64,000 bases of DNA from CAWGAJ01 sp963820545 (GCA_963820545.1 CAWGAJ010000001.1:2294001-2358000), one strand, 5' to 3'; shown: positions 10,061 to 21,016, numbered from the stretch's first letter. The notes: generated from the sequence alone by a model not told the origin. A program made the numbers and translations.

Positions 10061-12019
10061 TCAGGAGCCCGGCGTATCGAGATAGGGGTCCTGTCCCATT
10101 TGGATCTGCATTTTTTTGCGTTCTTTTTCATAGTACATCAGCGCCTTGCGTTGACGGTAGTGCCGGCGTTCCACTTTCTTTTGCGCCTTTACAAAGTTTT
10201 TGTGCAGGGAATCGAACGGACCTGGCGCCTGTTGGCCCAGGGTTTCATACTTCTTGGCCTTTTTGGGACCCAGGCCGGCCAGGAGCAGATCATCGTCCAG
10301 GGCAATGTACTGGCGGTAGGTGCCCGGATCGCCTTGACGCCCGCAGCGCCCGAACAATTGGCGATCGATCCGGCTGGCGTCGTGCATTTCGGTGCCGATA
10401 ACGTGTAGTCCGCCTCGTTCGGCGATGTCCTCGCCCAGTTTTATGTCTGTGCCGCGCCCGGCCATGTTCGTGGAAACGGTCACTTTACCGCGCAATCCCG
10501 CCCGGGCCACAATCTCGGCTTCGGCTTCGATGTGGTTCGCGTTGAGTACCTGGTGCTCGATGCCCCGGGCATTTAACAGACGCGAAAGATGTTCCGATTT
10601 GTCGATCGAGCGCGTGCCGATCAATATGGGCCGCCCTTGGTTGTGGAGTTGTTCGATCTCTTCCAGCACGGCCGACCATTTGTCGTCGGTAGTGCCGAAG
10701 ACCAGTTCGGGCAGGCGCTGGCGGATCAAGGGCCGGTTGGTGGGAATGGGCAATACGTGGCAGCGATAGATTTTTCGCAGCTCGCGGGCCGATCCCATGG
10801 CGGTGCCGGTCATGCCCGCCAGGTTCTCGTAGCGAAGAAAAAAATCCTGCACGGTGATGCGGGCCGCCTGGCCAGTGGCCACGGTCACCTCGACGCCCTG
10901 CTTGGCCTCGACGGCCTGGTGAATGCCGTCGCGCCATTTTCGGCCTTCCGCCAGGCGTCCGGTAAACTCGTCGACGATCACAATTTCGCCGTCGCGGACC
11001 ACGTATTGCTGATCGAGATGATATTCGCGATCGACCAGAATCGCCCGTTCCAAGTATTGATAAATCGTCACCATGCCCACTGTATCCATGGCCGGCGGCT
11101 TGGACAAGAGTCGGGCCTTTTGGCGTCCTTCGCGGGTTAGTTCAGCCGTGCGTTTTTCATGATCGTATTCGTAATCCTCGTCTTCGACGAACTCTTTGAC
11201 AACCTCAACGCTCCACTTGTGGCACTCCACGGCCAGGCGCTCTTCCTCGGTCGGCAGGGCGCTGATGATCAGCGGCGTTCGGGCTTCGTCGATGAGAATG
11301 CTGTCGGCCTCGTCGACCAGGGAAAAATAAGGCTCGCGCTGGACCGGCTTTTCGTCTGCGCCCCCGGAGCTTTGCCCCAACATGCCGCCCAAGAGATCGG
11401 TTTGGCCCTCTTGAATGCGGCGTAACAGCAGCCGATCGCGGAGAAAATCAAAGCCGAACTCCTTGGCCGTGCCATAGGTAATGTCGCACTCGTAAGCCTG
11501 GCGGCGCTGGGGCTGCGACATTTGCGTTTCCACCACGCCCACGCTGAGTCCCAAGGCCTTGTAGATCGGCCCCATCCAATCGGCGTCGCGCCGGGCGAGA
11601 TAGTCGTTGACCGTGGCCAAATGGCAACCCCTGCCGGTCAAGGCGTAAAGATACAGCGGCAAGGTGGCGACCAGCGTCTTGCCTTCGCCGGTCTGCATTT
11701 CCACGATGGAGTGGTGAAACAAGGCGATGCCGCCCAGTATCTGCACCTCGAAATGACGCATGTCGATGGTGCGCCGCCCGGCCTCGCGCACCAGGGCGTA
11801 GGCTTCCACCAGCAAGCGGTGGAGCGGTACGCCGCTTTTCGCATGATAGCGCAAGGAGAGACTCCGCTTGCGCAGTTGCTGATCGCTCAATTGTTGCAGT
11901 TCGGGCTCCAAGGCGTCGATCTTTGGTAAAAGCGCGGCCCAACGCGCCAGTCGCCATTGATTCGGCCCGCTCAGTGCCGCCGCGATCTTTGTTCGAATTC
12001 CCTGGGGAATGTTGTTCAC
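10061..12019 (-). CDS. secA: SecA-like preprotein translocase ATPase, short form
   Basis: DEAD-type motor of the Sec pathway, 652 residues against about 850-950 in canonical SecA. Visible motifs in order: Walker A MQTGEGKT near residue 110, LATVNDYLARRDADWMG, Walker B/DEAD region VDEADSILIDEARTP, GRLAEGRKWRDGIHQAVEAK of the preprotein cross-linking region, GMTGTA, STNMAGRGTDIKL and the arginine-finger motif FGRCGRQGD. After the second motor domain only a short basic tail remains (AQKKVERRHYRQRKALMYYEKERKKMQ), so the helical wing and the C-terminal zinc-binding tail are missing. This looks like an accessory SecA rather than the housekeeping copy; similar short SecA-like proteins are known in planctomycetes. 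Transcribed alone; 12020-12230 upstream is AT-rich and likely holds the promoter. Confidence 0.85.
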   Translation of the reverse strand: MNNIPQGIRTKIAAALSGPNQWRLARWAALLPKIDALEPELQQLSDQQLRKRSLSLRYHAKSGVPLHRLLVEAYALVREAGRRTIDMRHFEVQILGGIALFHHSIVEMQTGEGKTLVATLPLYLYALTGRGCHLATVNDYLARRDADWMGPIYKALGLSVGVVETQMSQPQRRQAYECDITYGTAKEFGFDFLRDRLLLRRIQEGQTDLLGGMLGQSSGGADEKPVQREPYFSLVDEADSILIDEARTPLIISALPTEEERLAVECHKWSVEVVKEFVEDEDYEYDHEKRTAELTREGRQKARLLSKPPAMDTVGMVTIYQYLERAILVDREYHLDQQYVVRDGEIVIVDEFTGRLAEGRKWRDGIHQAVEAKQGVEVTVATGQAARITVQDFFLRYENLAGMTGTAMGSARELRKIYRCHVLPIPTNRPLIRQRLPELVFGTTDDKWSAVLEEIEQLHNQGRPILIGTRSIDKSEHLSRLLNARGIEHQVLNANHIEAEAEIVARAGLRGKVTVSTNMAGRGTDIKLGEDIAERGGLHVIGTEMHDASRIDRQLFGRCGRQGDPGTYRQYIALDDDLLLAGLGPKKAKKYETLGQQAPGPFDSLHKNFVKAQKKVERRHYRQRKALMYYEKERKKMQIQMGQDPYLDTPGS

Positions 12020-12230
12020 GGAAAATACTTTAAGATGATGAAAGTTCGCTGGTCGGAGAAGTATTGCGCTTTATTGTAGATTTTACCACAAAATCAGCGA
12101 AAATGGAGAGCAAAGCCTTATTGAAGTCAGCCAGACTTACGACCCAGGTCGAAGAGAAGTCGAATAAAACGGAAAAAAGTATAGCGCCTATTCCAAAACT
12201 AGTTCCAGATTAAATACAGTTGCTTAATTG

Positions 12231-12277
12231 CCCTCACCCTAGCCCTCTCCCGGAGGGAGAGGGGACTTTTGGGATAG
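12231..12277. repeat. CCCTC hairpin repeat, copy a
   Basis: Direct copy of a dispersed element built round the hairpin CCCTCTCCC-GGA-GGGAGAGGG (12243-12263) with the tail ACTTTTGGGATAG. It lies just downstream of the lipoprotein gene (- strand). Copies occur at 46942 and 62758, with a partial one at 50473, all in the same orientation relative to the gene whose 3' end they follow. May act as a terminator or 3' stabiliser. Confidence 0.75.
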
Positions 12278-12312
12278 GCTCTTACTCCCACAGACCATTA
12301 TGCCCGCAAACG

Positions 12313-13311
12313 TCAATTAGATCCTCCAGAGCCGGCCTCCTTTTCAACTTCAGCTTGGGATGCGCCGTCAGAATTTGGATCTATGGGCTGAGTTTTATCG
12401 GCTGGTTTTCCGGTTTTTTCCCAGCCCGAAGCCAGACGCACGCTGCTGGCAGGCGTAGGGGAACCGGCGTCAGGGGAGCTTGCGCCTTTTGTTTCAACGT
12501 CGGATGCCACCACAGTTTTATCCGCCTGGTCTGACGATTCAAACGAAGTGGATTCGCGCCATGCCGGTTTTATCGAATCGTTTGGGCGCTCAGCGGGGAC
12601 TGGCTCGTTCAACCGACGCGCTGCGGGTAAGGAATTATTATTGCTTTGCGAATAAGATTGGTCTTGGGGCTGCGCCTGCAAGGGACGCGCACCCGGCGAT
12701 CGTCCAGTCAGCGAAATATTCGACTCCCGAGCATTACCTCCGGAATTATAAGTCACAGCGGAACTGGAAACGCTTGGATTTGGTCCGGCCGGATTTTCGG
12801 CGGCATCATCAATCGGTCGAGGGCTGTTATCGGCAATGGGAATAGTGGACCGGCTGGGCGTCCCGCCGGCAAAAAATGGCGTGGATATGCGATTTGGCGA
12901 TGGTGCCGACGAGCGAGAATTCGGCATCACGGCCGAAGATCCCTGATAATTGAAATTGCCGCCTGGCGGCATATAGCGATTCCCCCCGGGCCAGGTTGAA
13001 CCGGGAGGCGTGGCGGGCGTTGCGCCCGGCGTTGTATTGGGAGTATTTGCCGGCGGAGGAGAGATGTTAGCAGGCGGCGCGTTTAGTCCGGGATAATTTT
13101 GAGGAACCTGCTGTAACGGATAAGAAGGATTATACTGTGGGGGCGGAGTTGTTTGATAATACGGATCTTTGCCTTGTCCCGAGATAGATCCCGTCGAAGG
13201 CGGAGCTATGGTTGTGCGTCCGAAAAATGGATCTACTGAAGGCGTTTGACTTTTACAGCCGGCCATTCCCAATAATAAAAACAATAAAAACAAGCTCACA
13301 ACCCGCTTCAT
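12313..13311 (-). CDS. Pro/Ser-rich lipoprotein
   Basis: 332 residues. The N-terminus is a lipoprotein signal peptide: MKR, a Leu-rich core and lipobox LLGMAGC, so the mature protein should be lipid-anchored at Cys 19. The rest is low complexity, rich in Pro, Ser, Asn, Gln and Gly, with no folded domain I can recognise; the C-terminal part is acidic and Ser-rich. This composition is common in planctomycete envelope proteins. Single gene, separated by about 290 bases from the SecA-like gene and by about 250 bases from the DUF5107 gene. No function can be assigned. Confidence 0.75.
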   Translation of the reverse strand: MKRVVSLFLLFLLLGMAGCKSQTPSVDPFFGRTTIAPPSTGSISGQGKDPYYQTTPPPQYNPSYPLQQVPQNYPGLNAPPANISPPPANTPNTTPGATPATPPGSTWPGGNRYMPPGGNFNYQGSSAVMPNSRSSAPSPNRISTPFFAGGTPSRSTIPIADNSPRPIDDAAENPAGPNPSVSSSAVTYNSGGNARESNISLTGRSPGARPLQAQPQDQSYSQSNNNSLPAARRLNEPVPAERPNDSIKPAWRESTSFESSDQADKTVVASDVETKGASSPDAGSPTPASSVRLASGWEKTGKPADKTQPIDPNSDGASQAEVEKEAGSGGSN

Positions 13312-13504
13312 CAGGCAGACTCCTTTCCGCCATGACTAGAGATTTAGCGCATGATACTTCCGGCGGGGTTGATAGATTACCGATTTTTGCAGTTATGTCC
13401 AGAGCGCTTTTTAAATCGCCCGCCAAGCCTTCCCGCAATTGTTGGTTTAGCTATTTTGCGCCGTTTGCCAAATCTACTTTTTGCCCTTTGTATAGCACGT
13501 AATT

Positions 13505-13538
13505 CTCATTCCCAGACTCCGCCTGGGAATGAGTTTTT
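13505..13538 (+). terminator. Hairpin repeat with T-run
   Basis: CTCATTCCCAG (13505-13515) and CTGGGAATGAG (13523-13533) form an 11-bp stem with a 7-base loop, followed by TTTTT on the + strand. It lies just past the 3' end of the DUF5107 gene (- strand) and resembles the intergenic hairpin repeats of many bacteria. The T-run favours + strand termination, so it may be a dispersed repeat rather than the terminator of that gene. Confidence 0.5.
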
Positions 13539-13559
13539 CCAGGTTTTATTGGTCTATTT

Positions 13560-16500
13560 CTAGCCCGGCCAAGGCAGTTTTCGCACCAGGTGGCCGGGAT
13601 TCTTCTGGAGGGCCTGGGTGAACTCCTCTTTGGCCTTTTGGGTCTCGCTTAGCCCAAGAAAACCCAGGCCGGTGATATAGTGCGCCGTGGCCTTTCTGGC
13701 CCGCGGCGATTGCCGGTCGGCAAAGGCGGAGAAGAAGTCGGTCTCTGAAGAAGTGCGGCCGAGCGCCTCGATTCCGGATTTCACAAGTTCCTGGAAAATC
13801 TCCACGGCCTTTTCATCCTGGCCGAGTTTTTTTAGCGAGAGGGCCTGATAGTAGCGTTGTGCGCCGCGCTCGGAGAGAAAAGCTCCACCGCCGCCGCGAC
13901 GTGATCGTGGAAATTCAGTCGACGAGGATTTTTGCCAAGAGTCCCAGGCCTTATTCTCGTCGCCCAGGGCCTCGTATGCGACGCCCATCCAGTAGGCGAC
14001 CTCGGCGTTGCGCCCGCTGCCTTCCCTTCCTTCAGCGCGAAGATTCTCGGGAATTTCCTGCGAGGCCTGGAAATCAGCCAATGCCTCCTGGTATTGCTTT
14101 TCGGCTAAGCGCTGTTGGCCGCGGAGCAAGTTGGCGTCGGTCCAGCAGTCGTACACGTTGAAACGCGTGCCGCCCTCCCAGTTGTTGAACTGCCTGCCCT
14201 TCATTAAATCTATGGCTTGGTCGTACTTGCCCATGATTATTTTCAAGCCGATTTCGCGACTCAGCGCATCATCGCGCTCCGACACAGCATTGTGATGTTT
14301 CTCGAGCATTGCCAGGCGCATTTCGGGCGGGGTTCCGGCCGTTTCGTAGAGTTGGTCAAGTTCGAAGAAATGGATCGGATCCTCGCCGCCCAGCGAAATT
14401 GCCTTTTCGAGTTCCGCGATGGCCTTGGGCAAAATTTCCTCCTTCCCCAGATGCGAGTAGGCCACGGCCAGGTTGCGATGCACAATCGGCAAAGAAGGAT
14501 CGAGCGCAGCTGATTTTTCCCACAGTTCCAGGGCCCGCTCAGGTTGCCAATCGAAAAGCAGATTGCCGAGATAATAAGGCGCAGCGCGCGTCGCGGGGAT
14601 TGGCCTTGATCGCCTCTTGGAGCACCTGGATGGCTTCCCATTGGAAAGGAAAAACATAGTCCGGCGGCATTTTCTCGGCCAGGCGATAGTATTCCAAGGC
14701 CTTTTCTTGCTGACCCAATTTATCCGCGAAATAGCCGAGGTAATAGTAGACCATGGGCGAGATTGTAGATTTGTCCGGCGCCGCCGCGACCATTTCCAAG
14801 AGCACCGCGGTGGCGTCCTGCCAGAAACCGGCATTGGCATATTCCGCGGCCGTTTCCAGACCGGTTGCGGGATAATCTTTCAGCGTGGCGAGCAGGACCT
14901 TGTGGGCTTCCGGGGTAGCCAGCGCCAGCCAGCGTTCGGCCATGGCGCGCACGTCGAGCGGGTCGGTTTTACGCGTAGCTGATTCCAGCACGTCCGAGGC
15001 GTCTTTTGTGCGGCCCATGTGGCGCAACACCGCGGCCTTGAGGCTGAGCGCCCGGATGTTCAATGCATTGGCCTCCAGTGAACGATCCACGAAGTCCAGG
15101 GCCGCGGGCATGTCGCCGCGCTGGCAGGCGATTTCAGCCAGCGAGTAGTATGCGGCAGCCTTCCAGGCTTGACTCCAGGCGGCCTTATAAAAAAAGTCGA
15201 AGGCTTCGTCGTTCTTGCCTTGTGCCTTCAACGCCACGCCCAAGTAATAAAACGGCTCGACGTCTTTGGGGCTGGTAAATTGCGCCGTGGGCCGCTGGAT
15301 GGCCTTGCGCAAGTGTTGCTGGGCCTCCTCGAACTTTCCCCGCTTGATGTAGGCAATGCCCAGCGCCGTGTTCACGCGCACGTCGCCCGGATCGCGCCGC
15401 AGCGCCTCTTCCCAATATGGATCGGGCTCCAAGGCAGGATTGTGAAATTGCTCGATGCGCAGTCCGGTAAGATACAATTCTTCATTGGTTTTGATTTTTT
15501 CCGGCGGCGGCGGTGGCTCTACAGGCTCGGGCATGGCTTCGGACTTTAGGCGGACCGGCGAATAAGCAACCAGTTCCTTGCCGTCCACCGAAAGCGATGC
15601 GCGCAAATCATGCTCATCCAGACCGGCTGGAAGAGATACTTGCTTGAGATACGGATTAGCAGGATTGATTTCAGCCTGCTCCTGAAGCAAGACTTTTTCG
15701 CCCGCCTTGAGCGAAATAGCCGCTTTCGGATGAGCCGAGGTGGTGTAAAAACCTAGTTTGGCAATTCCGTCCTTAGTCACTTCGAGGTTTACTGCCGCGT
15801 CGAGGTTGGCGTTCTTCACGCCGCCGATGTCGCGAAACGGATACCAATATTGCTTAAACGACTTCACATCGTAAGGCTGCATCCAACTGTAGTCGGGCTG
15901 ATTGTCCGAGTAAGCGCCGACCATAAGTTCGATATAAGGACCATCGTCGTCCGTAAGAATTTTGTCCCACATCCGGCCGCGCGGACCATTGCCCCAGGTC
16001 CAGAGCTTTTTGCCCGGCACGATGTGATGATCGGCCACGCTCATGATTCCAGCCTCTCGGCCGTGGTCGTAGCCGGCAAAAAAATCGTCCTCGTAGTTCC
16101 AGGCGAACATCGAATTGGCCGAGATATGGTTTTTGTACCAGCTTACGTCCACACCCTTGCTGAAGTCGTAGCCGCCGTATCTGGTGGTGGCAATGGGCCA
16201 GGTGCTAAACTCGCGCTTGGCATGATGGGTGACGTACTGCGTGCTGGGAGGAAAGATGACTTGGTAGTTCTCGTTCACGTGGACCGCCACATTGGCGAAA
16301 CAGAGGATCGAATTGGCCACGGGCGTGCGATTAACGATGCGGATCGAGGTTTCCAGATAGGATTTCCCCGGCCGCAAGGTGTAGCCCACGGCCCATCTCA
16401 TGCGGTGGCGCAATTCCAGTTCGCCCACCCAGACGGTCTTGGCGCCGTCGGCGTTCTCTTCCAGACGATACTGGACGGGAATAAAAGTGCTGGCGCGATG

Positions 16501-16953
16501 ATGGTGCGGAATGTTCCACTCCACGCCGCCGGAAATCCAGGCCCCGATCAAGCCAATCAGGGCCGGTTTAATCACGTGCTGTCGATAAATAAAATTATAA
16601 TTATTGGTCTTGTCGAGACCTTCAAAAATGCGGCCGCCAATCTCCGGCAGAATACCAATTTTCAGGTATTCGTTCTCCAGATAGACAATTTTGTAGGTTT
16701 TATCGGCTTTTTTGCCGGTCAGTTTGTCGTAAAGCGGATAGGGATAAATCCTTCCCTCCGCCCCCTGAGAGGCCCGGCCAAAATAAAACATGGGATTAAT
16801 TTCGGGCGGACCGACCGTGTAAGTGGGGATGACGAGGTCTGCTTCCCAGACCTTGACCGTCGAATCGCCGGCAGCAAGACAAACGGTCAATGTAATAACA
16901 ATTAGCGCGCCTAGGCACTGAAGCAAAAGCCAATGGATTGTTTTATGGTTCAT
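13560..16953 (-). CDS. DUF5107 exoprotein with C-terminal TPR repeats, one frameshift
   Basis: About 1130 residues if the frame is repaired. N-terminal signal peptide (ALIVITLTVCLAAG), then a DUF5107 domain (motifs NPMFYFGRASQGAEG, LPEIGGRIFEGLDKTNNYNF, ISGGVEWNIPHHH), a beta-sandwich fold related to carbohydrate-active proteins. After a Pro-rich linker (EPVEPPPPPEK) come many TPR units to the C-terminus. The frame changes near 14585, where AIKANPRDAR continues as APYYLGNLLFDWQPE; the pieces are 16953 to about 14540 and about 14600 to 13560. It starts 9 bases after the GH35 gene, so the two form an operon. Probably a secreted glycan-binding or glycan-degrading protein; no catalytic residues are established for this family. 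Confidence 0.75.
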
Positions 16954-16962
16954 GGTTGTTTT

Positions 16963-18630
16963 TTACTCGTAACGATACACGGTGCAGCGTTCGATGTAGA
17001 TTTTGCGGCTCGCGAAGCGCCATTTGCGGCCTTGATCGTTTTCATCGCCATTGAGGCGCCGGGCTGAGATCCACTGCCCATTGTGGAATACGCCTTCGTC
17101 GACAGCGCCAACGCCAACAAGCTTGGGACCAGGTGTTTTGGGCCGGAAGGTGACGCAAAAACCACTGCCCACGCCGATAAATTCATCCGGCCCCACCGCG
17201 ATGACCAGGCCATAGCCGAGATACGCCTTTTGGCCGAAGAGCTCATCCAGCGAGATCTCCAATTCATAGCCTCCCATTTCCCGCACAACCTGGGGGTGGT
17301 CCTCATCGAGCACAAAGCCTGCCATTTCGCCCTTGCCCTGGTGGGCGAGAACGAGCGGAGCCATCTGACGCAGGGCTTCATAACTGTGGCTGAGGGCGGA
17401 ATCCTTTGGGGTCTCGATGGCGTCGACGGCGAACGGCGAAACGCCTATGGCGTCGTGCTGTCCAATGGCGTAAAAAACGTTTCGTGCGCCGGCTGCATTA
17501 CGCTGCATTTCGGGAATAAAGAGCGGGTTGCCTCGCTGGTTGAATTTTTTGCACCAGCCCTCGATATTCGGATCGTAGATATCGGGAGACAAGAAATCGA
17601 GATGCGGCCCACCGGCAATCCAGACGTCCATCACGTGGGGCACCGGCCCGCCGCTGGGATATTCGCCCGGCGTTTTCGGTGGCGCGCCCAGCCAAGCATT
17701 CACATACATGGGTATGTCGTACTCGGCTTTGCCGGCGGCGGTAACCTGGTCGATATATCGGGCGTAATTCCAGGCCATGAAGATCTCGTCGGTCGCCGGC
17801 CCTTCGCCGAAGAGATCCTCCCACGCGCCCGCGGTTTTCCACTGGCTAGACTCCCAACGTTTACGGACTTCCGGCATCAAAACCTCCTTGTTCTTTTGGA
17901 GATAATCCGTCAATTCTCTGGGCACGGATTGGACAAAGGCTAGATTTGCCAATGCAGAGCGGTCGCGCGAATCGCCCAGTACGCCCACTTCGTTTTCCAC
18001 CTGAATCATTACGACCGTGTGGTCCTTGGCGTCCACCTGGCGGATGTGTCGCATCAGCGCGGCAAACGCCTTGGCGTCGGCTTGCCAGTTGGCTTCCGCG
18101 AGGGTGGAAAGAACTTCCACGATCCCGCCTTTTTTGATCTTCACGCGGGGGAAACGGTTAAATTCCCTTTTGACCCAAACCGGAATGTAACTGGACATGC
18201 CGTTCTTCCAACTGCCAAACCACAAAAAAATGAGTTTGAGGTCGTTGTTTCGCGCGTCTTGAATCAGTCCGTCGACCAACGTGAAATCGAACTTGCCTTC
18301 CTCGGGCTCGATCAGTTCCCAGGAAACGGGAGTCAGCACCGTATTGATATTCAAATCCGCCATCCGATTCCAGATCGGTTTCATGTAAGCCAAATCCGCG
18401 GAGCTGGAGTTGTGCAGCTCGCCGCCGATCACTAAAAAAGGACTGCCATTTACGATAAGCTGTCTGGCACTGCCCTGTTTGCGAAGCTGGGGAATGCCCA
18501 AATCCGTTGCGGCGGAAGTCGCGGACGCCGAGGTTTGCGGTTCCTGTTTATTCGACTGCCCTTGCGCAACCGCCGCCACGGATAGACTTAAGCAGAGCAA
18601 AACAAACCAATAATAATTTCTCGCCTTCAT
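16963..18630 (-). CDS. GH35-type beta-galactosidase-like protein
   Basis: 555 residues. I choose ATG at 18630 because it has AAAGGA upstream and starts a signal peptide (WFVLLCLSLSVAAVAQG); the frame stays open to 18738 but without a better start. TIM-barrel glycosidase of the GH35/GH42 fold: VIGGELHNSSS at the barrel start, likely acid/base Glu in QVENEVG near residue 214, and the nucleophile Glu in FIPEMQ. It ends in a beta domain similar to DUF5597. Substrates would be beta-galactosides in oligo- or polysaccharides, in the periplasm or outside. First gene of an operon with the DUF5107 protein; the 180 bases up to the divergent TMTC gene should hold both promoters. Confidence 0.8.
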   Translation of the reverse strand: MKARNYYWFVLLCLSLSVAAVAQGQSNKQEPQTSASATSAATDLGIPQLRKQGSARQLIVNGSPFLVIGGELHNSSSADLAYMKPIWNRMADLNINTVLTPVSWELIEPEEGKFDFTLVDGLIQDARNNDLKLIFLWFGSWKNGMSSYIPVWVKREFNRFPRVKIKKGGIVEVLSTLAEANWQADAKAFAALMRHIRQVDAKDHTVVMIQVENEVGVLGDSRDRSALANLAFVQSVPRELTDYLQKNKEVLMPEVRKRWESSQWKTAGAWEDLFGEGPATDEIFMAWNYARYIDQVTAAGKAEYDIPMYVNAWLGAPPKTPGEYPSGGPVPHVMDVWIAGGPHLDFLSPDIYDPNIEGWCKKFNQRGNPLFIPEMQRNAAGARNVFYAIGQHDAIGVSPFAVDAIETPKDSALSHSYEALRQMAPLVLAHQGKGEMAGFVLDEDHPQVVREMGGYELEISLDELFGQKAYLGYGLVIAVGPDEFIGVGSGFCVTFRPKTPGPKLVGVGAVDEGVFHNGQWISARRLNGDENDQGRKWRFASRKIYIERCTVYRYE

Positions 18631-18828
18631 AGTATTAATCCTTTGAGAGAGTGAAATATTGTTAGCAAACTTGCAAATCCGCATGCACTTTTGTATTAAA
18701 CTATCATAGCCTAAATATAGGCCTTTGTCGATTGTCAAAGTCTTTTAACTTCCCCAGAAAGAAGATAAAATAATCTCCTGGGCGGCCCCTGATCGTCCCC
18801 GCCGCTGTTCGTGTCCGGTAGCTCACTT

Positions 18829-20982
18829 ATGCCCAAACACAAGATATCTCCCCCTCAACAGGTTCCCCAGAACCGCTGGGAAACCTTTGTCACTTCGGCA
18901 TTTCATCACCGTATGCTGATAGGAGTAGCGCTAATTGTCATCACCGCCTTTCTGGCTTACCTGCCTTCCTTAAGCGGCGGATTTATCTTGGACGACTACC
19001 TGCTTTTGACGAACAGTTACCTTATCAAGGCCTCGGACGGCCTGTACCGATTTTGGTGCACCACCGAGGCGAATGACTATTGGCCGGTGAGCAATACCTC
19101 GCTCTGGTTCGAATGGCGGCTGTGGGGAACGAATGCCACCGGCTATCGCGTTACCAACCTGATTTTACACGCTGCGGAATCATTGCTGATTTGGATCATC
19201 TTGCGGAAGCTGTCCCTTCCCGGGGCTTTTTGGGCGGCGATAATCTTCGCCGTGCATCCGGTGAACGTGGAGTCGGTGGCCTGGATCGCACAGCGCAAAG
19301 GCCTGATGGCGATGTTCTTCTTCCTGTTGTCGATTCTTTGTTATCTGAAGCTGGAAATCCCGTCGCCATCTTCACAAAACGGCATCTATCGGATTGCCTC
19401 GCCCCTCGCCCCTCGCCTCTCGCCTCTCTGGTATTGGCTGAGTCTGGCGGCGTTCGTGTTGGCGATGCTCAGCAAGGGCTCGGTGGCGACTTTGCCGGTG
19501 CTGCTTTTGGGGATCCTCTGGTGGTTGCGTCCTCTGACCAGGTGGGACTTGGTGCGGACCGCGCCATTTTTTGTGGTTGCCTTGGTACTGGCGGGAGTGA
19601 ACGTGTGGTTCCAGACGCATGGTTCAGGAGAAGAAATCCGCACCGTCAGTTTTGTACAGCGTCTGCTGGGTGCCGGCAGTGTGGTGTGGTTTTATCTTTA
19701 TAAGGGGCTTTTGCCGCTAAACCTGGTTTTTGTCTATCCGCGGTGGCACATCGAGGCGAGCAATTTGATGTGGTGGCTGCCGCTTACGGCAGCCCTGATC
19801 GTTACCTGGATACTGTGGCAATATAGAAAAGGCTGGAGCCGGCCGCTCCTGTTTGCCTGGGGTTTTTTCTGCGTGTCGTTGGTTCCTGTGCTGGGCTTTG
19901 TGGACGTGGGTTTTATGCAGTACTCGCTGGTAGCCGATCATTATCTGCATATTGCGCTAGTCGGCGAGATAGCGTTGTTGGCGGCGGGTTGGGGTGTTTG
20001 GCACGAGCGGGTATGTGGACTGTCGCGCTGGGTGCTGAACACAGTGACGGTTGGAGCAGTGGGCGCGCTTATGCTTTTAACCTGGCAACAAAGTGGGCTG
20101 TACAACGACGCCATAATACTATATCAGGCCACTCTGGAAAAAAATCCAGACTGTTGGATGGCCCACAACAACCTGGGCATCACATTGTGCTATACCAGCC
20201 GACTGCCGGAAGCAATTGAACATTACCAGAAAGCGATACAGCTTAAGCCAGATTACCCTGAGGCCTACAATAACCTAGGCAACGCATTACTCCTCATAGG
20301 TCGGCTGCCGGAGGCGACCGAATATTTCCAACAAGCCCTGCGCCTGAAACCCAATTACCCTGAAGCCCACAATAACCTAGGCAACGCATTGTTTCAGGCA
20401 GGTCGGCCGCAGGAGGCGATCGAATATTTTCAACAATCCTTGCAGCTTAATCCCGATTATGCCGAGGCGCATAACAATCTAGGCAACGCATTTGTCCAAG
20501 CAGGCCGGCTGCCGGAGGCAATTGAACATTACCAGAAAGCGCTACAGCTTAAGCCAGATTACCCGGAGGCCTACAATAATCTGGGCTACGCCTTGTTTCA
20601 AGCAGATCGACTGCCGGAGGCGATCGAAATCTTCCAGCAAGTTTTACAGTCTCATCGCAACTTCCCCGAGGTCCACCACAACCTGGGCCTTGCCCTGGCC
20701 AAAACGGGCCGGCCGCAAGAGGCCATCGAACACTACCAGCAGGCCCTGCGCCTGAAGCCCGACTATGTCGAGGCATACTGCAATTTGGCGTTGGCCTATG
20801 CCACGACACGCCAATCAAAAGAGGCCCTGGCCGCGGCCCAGACGGCCTTGGACCTTGCTCGCTCCAAAGGCCGGACCGCACTGGCCAAAGAGATGGAAGA
20901 ATGGTTGAATTCCTACCGCGCCAGCCGATCAAACCGCCCAGATGCAGCACCTGCCAGCAAAGGCGATTCTCCGACGCCTTGA
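18829..20982 (+). CDS. TMTC-like polytopic membrane protein with C-terminal TPR array
   Basis: 717 residues from ATG 18829 (GTG 18811 also possible). The first ~430 residues hold about ten transmembrane helices, with the family motif FAVHPVNVESVAWIAQRK and the early acidic motif ILDDY typical of the GT-C glycosyltransferase fold (TMTC or PMT type). The remaining ~250 residues are about seven TPR units of 34 residues (pattern NNLGNAL...GRLPEAIEHYQKAL...KPDYPEA), so similar in DNA that recent internal duplication is likely. Probable role: membrane-bound glycosyltransferase, with TPRs binding protein partners; the acceptor is unknown. It lies alone on the + strand inside the carbohydrate cluster and is convergent with the GH2 gene. 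Confidence 0.75.
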   Translation: MPKHKISPPQQVPQNRWETFVTSAFHHRMLIGVALIVITAFLAYLPSLSGGFILDDYLLLTNSYLIKASDGLYRFWCTTEANDYWPVSNTSLWFEWRLWGTNATGYRVTNLILHAAESLLIWIILRKLSLPGAFWAAIIFAVHPVNVESVAWIAQRKGLMAMFFFLLSILCYLKLEIPSPSSQNGIYRIASPLAPRLSPLWYWLSLAAFVLAMLSKGSVATLPVLLLGILWWLRPLTRWDLVRTAPFFVVALVLAGVNVWFQTHGSGEEIRTVSFVQRLLGAGSVVWFYLYKGLLPLNLVFVYPRWHIEASNLMWWLPLTAALIVTWILWQYRKGWSRPLLFAWGFFCVSLVPVLGFVDVGFMQYSLVADHYLHIALVGEIALLAAGWGVWHERVCGLSRWVLNTVTVGAVGALMLLTWQQSGLYNDAIILYQATLEKNPDCWMAHNNLGITLCYTSRLPEAIEHYQKAIQLKPDYPEAYNNLGNALLLIGRLPEATEYFQQALRLKPNYPEAHNNLGNALFQAGRPQEAIEYFQQSLQLNPDYAEAHNNLGNAFVQAGRLPEAIEHYQKALQLKPDYPEAYNNLGYALFQADRLPEAIEIFQQVLQSHRNFPEVHHNLGLALAKTGRPQEAIEHYQQALRLKPDYVEAYCNLALAYATTRQSKEALAAAQTALDLARSKGRTALAKEMEEWLNSYRASRSNRPDAAPASKGDSPTP

Positions 20983-21016
20983 CCGCCCGAGGTCGACAAT
21001 AGTCGTTGTTGGCCAT

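Noticed and set aside
15850..16905. Long + strand open frame of 351 codons
   Set aside because: Antisense shadow of the DUF5107 gene; composition and lack of motifs show it is not coding.
20160..20880. Tandem repeats that might be a CRISPR or satellite array
   Set aside because: They are 102-bp TPR-coding units in one open frame with no spacers.
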